Under the pieces are notes generated by a model. It made no database searches. It was not told the origin of the DNA and saw nothing but the letters and a program-made list of their open reading frames with translations. A stretch of DNA of 64,000 nucleotides from JAUIJL01 sp965366625 (lineage in GTDB: Bacteria; Acidobacteriota; Thermoanaerobaculia; Multivoradales; J023), in the NCBI GenBank assembly GCA_965366625.1, contig CBDUGP010000007.1:122654-186653 (forward strand). Reading direction: 5' to 3'. The stretch's first letter is position 1; the number at the start of each line of letters is the position of its first letter. Below, piece by piece: positions 60,803 through 64,000 of this stretch. The position numbers and the translations under genes are program-made.

Positions 60803-60906
60803 GATGCCGGCGGAATCTCAGGCGTCCATTTTCGGCGCCTAGCTGATCCCCCTCTGCGGCCAGACTCGTGCGGCTCGCCCCGCGCCCTCTGGCCTGTTTC
60901 GGCTGC

Positions 60907-62037
60907 TTATCGCGCGCCGGTCACGTTTGGGGACGTCTCGGCCGTCGGCAGCAGAAACTGATGCAAGAGGGTTCTTTGGGCATCACTGAAATTGTTGTCG
61001 GACAATAGATAGACCCAGGTAGAGCCATGGGCCCCCGGGGTCGCGTAGACTGCTTCAAAATTATCGATGGTGCTCGAGTCGTTCAAATCGAGGGCTCGGT
61101 ATCGCCTAATTTGGACTCCCGGTTGGAGGTCAGAGGCGCTGAGCACCGAAAGCCTCGCCCGGACTCCGTCGATTTCATTCCAGCTCCGCTCCAGTAGAAG
61201 AACATCTCCCGAAGGCAGCGAGGCTGCACCGGTCGGGTGAAACTCGCCGACTTTTTCCAGGTTCAGCTTCTGCCAGGAACAGGCAATCTGGCCGGTGGTG
61301 TCGGAATCCGGCTGCAATCGCCCAACCCACGCCGGCAGAGTCCGATCGTCGGCAGTGGGCGATTCCGGGTCCAGGGGCCCATCCTCGGCGATCAACAGCA
61401 ACCGGCCGTCCGCCAGTTCGGTCATGGCTTCGAGCCCGCCGTTCTTCCGCAGACCGAGGGCTTGTTCGGGAAGCTCAACCGGTCTCGGTCTCGGATCCGA
61501 AAGGGCCGGGTGTCCGGCGGCTCGATACGAGAGGATTTTGTGGTCACCCTCGAACGACACGAGCCATCCATCATCCCAGCGGCTGAGTTCTTCGGCATCG
61601 AGCCGCCGTTCTCGGGAGGCGGGATTTCCCTCGGCGTCGTGTAAAGAGCCGAACTTGGAATCGGTAAATCCCAACAGTACGCCTTCTTGGTCGAGAACCA
61701 AACGACTCTGCCAAATGAAACCCGAGTCGGAAATAGCGAGGAGCTGATCGCCTTCGATGATCAAACCCGAAAAGCCCCCGAAGGGTAGGTGCCGGGTCGA
61801 GAGTTCAAAACCGGCCCGAAAAGCGGAATGATCGGCCAAGGGAGAGGCAACGGGCCGCGCACGGACGACAAAAGGCCGAGAGCCCGCTGGATCTTTGGGG
61901 CCGAGATCGCAGGCGCAAAGCGAGCTGAGGCAGAGCCAAAGGGTTAAGCGAATCGTCGAAGCAGGGTGTCGAGCCAATTTGGATTCTTTCGCCGTGGTGG
62001 GGAACGGCAATAGGCGAATCGGGAAAAATACGATCAA
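60907..62037 (-). CDS. Phytase-like/esterase-like lipoprotein (beta-propeller)
   Basis: The 376-residue product has a signal segment ending in a lipobox-like LSSLCAC (about 35-43) and a repeat-rich mature part: GGFSGLIIEGDQLLAISDSG near 88-107, LDAEELSRWDDGWLVSFEGDHKILSY near 145-170, GLEAMTELADGRLLLIAEDG near 203-222, GAASLPSGDVLLLERSW near 272-288 and FEAVYATPGAHGSTWVYLLSDNNF near 330-353. This fits the esterase-like activity of phytase family (PF13449). The substrate is unknown. It is divergent from the EEP gene at 62120. Confidence 0.8.
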   Translation of the reverse strand: MIVFFPIRLLPFPTTAKESKLARHPASTIRLTLWLCLSSLCACDLGPKDPAGSRPFVVRARPVASPLADHSAFRAGFELSTRHLPFGGFSGLIIEGDQLLAISDSGFIWQSRLVLDQEGVLLGFTDSKFGSLHDAEGNPASRERRLDAEELSRWDDGWLVSFEGDHKILSYRAAGHPALSDPRPRPVELPEQALGLRKNGGLEAMTELADGRLLLIAEDGPLDPESPTADDRTLPAWVGRLQPDSDTTGQIACSWQKLNLEKVGEFHPTGAASLPSGDVLLLERSWNEIDGVRARLSVLSASDLQPGVQIRRYRALDLNDSSTIDNFEAVYATPGAHGSTWVYLLSDNNFSDAQRTLLHQFLLPTAETSPNVTGAR

Positions 62038-62119
62038 AATGTGAGCGTGCAGGGTAGCATATCCGAATCAGAAGCCTTGAGCATGGGCTCTGGCATCAAC
62101 CACCCAAAGCGAGGTCGAT

Positions 62120-63379
62120 TTGAGTTCCCCAATAACTGGTGCAACAACTGGTTCGACAGCCGTGGGCGTCGAGCTTGCTCCGAAGCGTGTGTTCGGCGTC
62201 GTGCTTGTGCTTGCATGGGTCTCGACGATTTCGCTTGCCTGTGCGGAGATCACTCGGGCGGAAGACTCTCCCGGAAAGAGTGCGCGGGTGGCGGTATTCA
62301 ATATTTGGGAACTCGGCGCTGAAAAGGTCGATCGAGTTGACGAGCAGGGCTTGGGAGCGTTCCCTCAACTGCAGAGCGCTGCGCGGGTCATCGCTCGTGT
62401 ACGGCCCGACATTCTGGTGTTGAAGGAAATCGACTACCATCCAGGGCGTAACTTACCCCGCATCTTTCTGGAACGTTATCTAGATCCCTTGTTGCACCGT
62501 GAAGGTGAGCGGCCGCTGCCGTATCCCTACCTCGTCTACCTTCCGGTCAACACGGGGTTGCCCTCGGGTTTGGACCTCGACAACGACGGGCGCACGGACA
62601 GCCCTGAGGACGCTTGGGGGTTCGGACGTTATCCCGGGCAATACGGTATGGCCGTCCTATCTCGATTTCCCGTGCAGATGAAATTGGTGCGAACCTTTCG
62701 GGGGTTGCGATGGGTCACCATGCCCGGCCATCTGATGCCCGACGGCCGGGAAGGACGGCCCGCCTGGTATTCCGCCGACGAAGCCGCCGTGCTTCGGTTG
62801 TCGAGCAAGAGCCATTGGGACGTGCCGATCGATATCCACGGCCGGACGGTGCATCTCCTGGTCAGCCATCCGACCCCACCGGTTTTCGACAGCACTGAGG
62901 ATCGGAACGGGCGTCGCAATCACGACGAAATCCGCCTGTGGGCCGACTATATTTCGGTGGCCGCCGATGACCAGACCACCTATTTAGTGGATGACCAAGG
63001 TCGTCGAGGTGGGTTGGGAGTCGATCAGCCGTTCATTATCGCGGGGGATCTCAATGCCGATCCATATCGAGAGGGTCCTCTCGGCCCCCCTTCCATCGAG
63101 ATGCTGTTGAAACATCCGAGGGTCCTCGATCCGCGCCCTTCTTCCGAGGGGGAGTTGCCGAATCGTCGCGAGTCCTCGTATCCTGGAGACCCTCGGCAGA
63201 GAACGAGCGCGTACGGCCGGATTGACTATTTGCTGCCGAGTCGAAATCTCGAAATCTCAAAGGCAGGGGTCTTCGTGCCGCCCCAAGACAGCCCGGATCG
63301 AAAGCTCGTAGAGGGCGACGACCGAGCGAGTGATCATCTGATGGTTTGGCTGGATTTGTCACCGAAAGGATTCCCATGA
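62120..63379 (+). CDS. Exported endonuclease/exonuclease/phosphatase family protein
   Basis: The 419-residue product starts at TTG 62120 (GAGG at 62111-62114) with a hydrophobic segment (about 25-42, ending CAEITRAE, a possible signal peptide). The EEP core has RVAVFNIWELG near 57, DILVLKEIDYHPGRNLP near 97, GQYGMAVLSRFPV near 173, VHLLVSHPTPPVFDSTED near 246, IIAGDLNADPYREG near 305, GRIDYLLPS near 370 and RASDHLMVWLDL near the end. It is longer than the EEP protein at 56891 and resembles secreted EEP proteins that are fused or coupled to phytase-like genes. It overlaps the cytochrome gene by four bases. Confidence 0.85.
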   Translation: MSSPITGATTGSTAVGVELAPKRVFGVVLVLAWVSTISLACAEITRAEDSPGKSARVAVFNIWELGAEKVDRVDEQGLGAFPQLQSAARVIARVRPDILVLKEIDYHPGRNLPRIFLERYLDPLLHREGERPLPYPYLVYLPVNTGLPSGLDLDNDGRTDSPEDAWGFGRYPGQYGMAVLSRFPVQMKLVRTFRGLRWVTMPGHLMPDGREGRPAWYSADEAAVLRLSSKSHWDVPIDIHGRTVHLLVSHPTPPVFDSTEDRNGRRNHDEIRLWADYISVAADDQTTYLVDDQGRRGGLGVDQPFIIAGDLNADPYREGPLGPPSIEMLLKHPRVLDPRPSSEGELPNRRESSYPGDPRQRTSAYGRIDYLLPSRNLEISKAGVFVPPQDSPDRKLVEGDDRASDHLMVWLDLSPKGFP

Positions 63380-63894
63380 GGATTTTTCCCAGACATCGCG
63401 GCTTCCTTCGAGGAAGCCTTCTTTGCCTCGGCGCCTTTTTTCTTGCGTCATTTCTCGGCTGCTCTGGCGCCCAATCCGGCGCTGAGCCGGCTCAGGCTGC
63501 GAGCGAAAGCGGCTCCAACTCGGAGCTTCAAGTGACCTATTTGATGGGCCATCTTTCGACCTATACAAATAAGGCCGGCTGGGCCACCCAGGCAGAGAAC
63601 GGGCCCTTGGCCACGTTTTACCTCGACAAGATCGATCAGGTCATGGCGGAGTTGACCGGCGTCGATAGATGGGAGGGCATTCCCCTCGGCAGCATGGCCA
63701 AGGCGACGATGAGCGGCAGTCTCCAAGCCCTTCGAAGCAGTGTTTCCGGCGGCGACTGGACCGCGGCCCGTGAGACCTATCGGGGAATGACCCTGGCCTG
63801 CAATAGCTGTCATGCGGCGACTCGACGGGAATATGTTGTGGTCACGCCGGTCTCGGCTCCCGAGCCGCCGGGGCAACGTTTCGGCGCCCCTTGA
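63376..63894 (+). CDS. Single-haem cytochrome c lipoprotein
   Basis: The 172-residue product has a signal segment ending in a lipobox-like FLGC (about 28-31), then a helical region and one haem-binding motif, CNSCH, near 141-145. It resembles small periplasmic cytochrome c' or c-type accessory proteins in which CxxCH is near the C-terminus. ATG 63376 overlaps the stop of the EEP gene as ATGA. Coupling of a cytochrome to an EEP hydrolase is unusual; the role is unknown. Confidence 0.85.
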   Translation: MRIFPRHRGFLRGSLLCLGAFFLASFLGCSGAQSGAEPAQAASESGSNSELQVTYLMGHLSTYTNKAGWATQAENGPLATFYLDKIDQVMAELTGVDRWEGIPLGSMAKATMSGSLQALRSSVSGGDWTAARETYRGMTLACNSCHAATRREYVVVTPVSAPEPPGQRFGAP

Positions 63895-63910
63895 CAGCCC
63901 GATCGGTGTT

Positions 63911-63980
63911 TATCAGGCTGTGGCCCAAGTCTCATCGCGCTGCGCGCGCGCCTGCGCGGCCCGGCCTTTTCCGCCGACTC
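63911..63980 (-). repeat. Dispersed short repeat, copy 2
   Basis: The complement of this segment matches 32196-32251: GAGTCGGCGGAAAAGGC, GCAGCGCGATGAGACTT and GCCACAGCCT are shared. The element here is about 14 bases longer and lies 17 bases after the cytochrome stop. Confidence 0.8.
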
Positions 63981-64000
63981 TTCGTTGGAAAACCTCGACG

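Noticed and set aside
1..64000. rRNA or tRNA genes
   Set aside because: I scanned the gene-free intervals for conserved tRNA features and rRNA stretches and found none; a covariance-model search would settle it.

Overview
The window is a GC-rich bacterial chromosome segment with about 50 protein genes and no rRNA, tRNA or CRISPR array that I could see. The best guess for the host is an Acidobacteriota member, probably of the Thermoanaerobaculia type. This rests on a GWxTD-like/VWFA-related secreted protein (a family typical of Acidobacteriota), a trypsin-like secreted protease with a C-terminal beta domain I associate with that class, very large TPR and BNR/WD40 secreted proteins, and YhaM/PgeF/TrmB-type housekeeping genes. 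This is inference from gene content; no phylogenetic marker was aligned.

Layout. 1-526: 3' end of a coiled-coil gene and terminators. 526-3676 (minus): gatB-ftsE-ftsX, with 4-base overlaps. 3770-15634 (plus): pgeF, a giant DUF3857/transglutaminase-like TPR protein, manC, trmB, a GNAT enzyme, a kinesin-light-chain-type TPR protein and a translationally coupled methyltransferase. 15647-15871: first copy of a dispersed repeat. 16012-17999: a zinc-ribbon membrane protein coupled to a zinc-ribbon site-2 protease. 18445-21061 (minus): tyrS and an alanine dehydrogenase/PNT-family gene. 21559-24265: a GH113-like glycosidase, a split-barrel flavoprotein and YhaM. 24559-32230: three secreted proteins (GWxTD/VWFA, a small exported protein with a repeat-bearing signal peptide, and a 1380-residue BNR/WD40 protein). 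32311-41186: RarD, secreted S1 protease, a small unknown operon, DedA, second copy of the dispersed repeat, UbiB-like kinase, YigZ and MATE.

41205-51623 is the most coherent functional block: ppk1, sixA, ppx, a helix-hairpin-helix protein with a histone H1-like lysine tail, a CYTH-like/CHAD protein, phoU, phoB and phoR. It joins polyphosphate synthesis and breakdown, a polyphosphate-binding CHAD protein, a strongly polycationic putative DNA-binding protein and the phosphate-response two-component system. A 22-bp element with the 11-bp periodicity of a PHO box lies in the ppx / lysine-tail-gene divergent region.

51624-64000: a near-consensus parS site; a membrane-anchored GspE/PilB-type ATPase coupled to a PEGA-like protein; an 865-bp unexplained interval with hairpins and mini-ORFs; a FadD-type acyl-CoA synthetase; an EEP-family hydrolase; a DUF819 membrane protein; a minimal AraC-type regulator; a phytase/esterase-like lipoprotein; a second EEP hydrolase; and a single-haem cytochrome c lipoprotein. 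Two dispersed repeat families (a 220-bp element with terminal inverted repeats, and a 56-70-bp element sharing a short motif with two other sites) are not explained by the genes.
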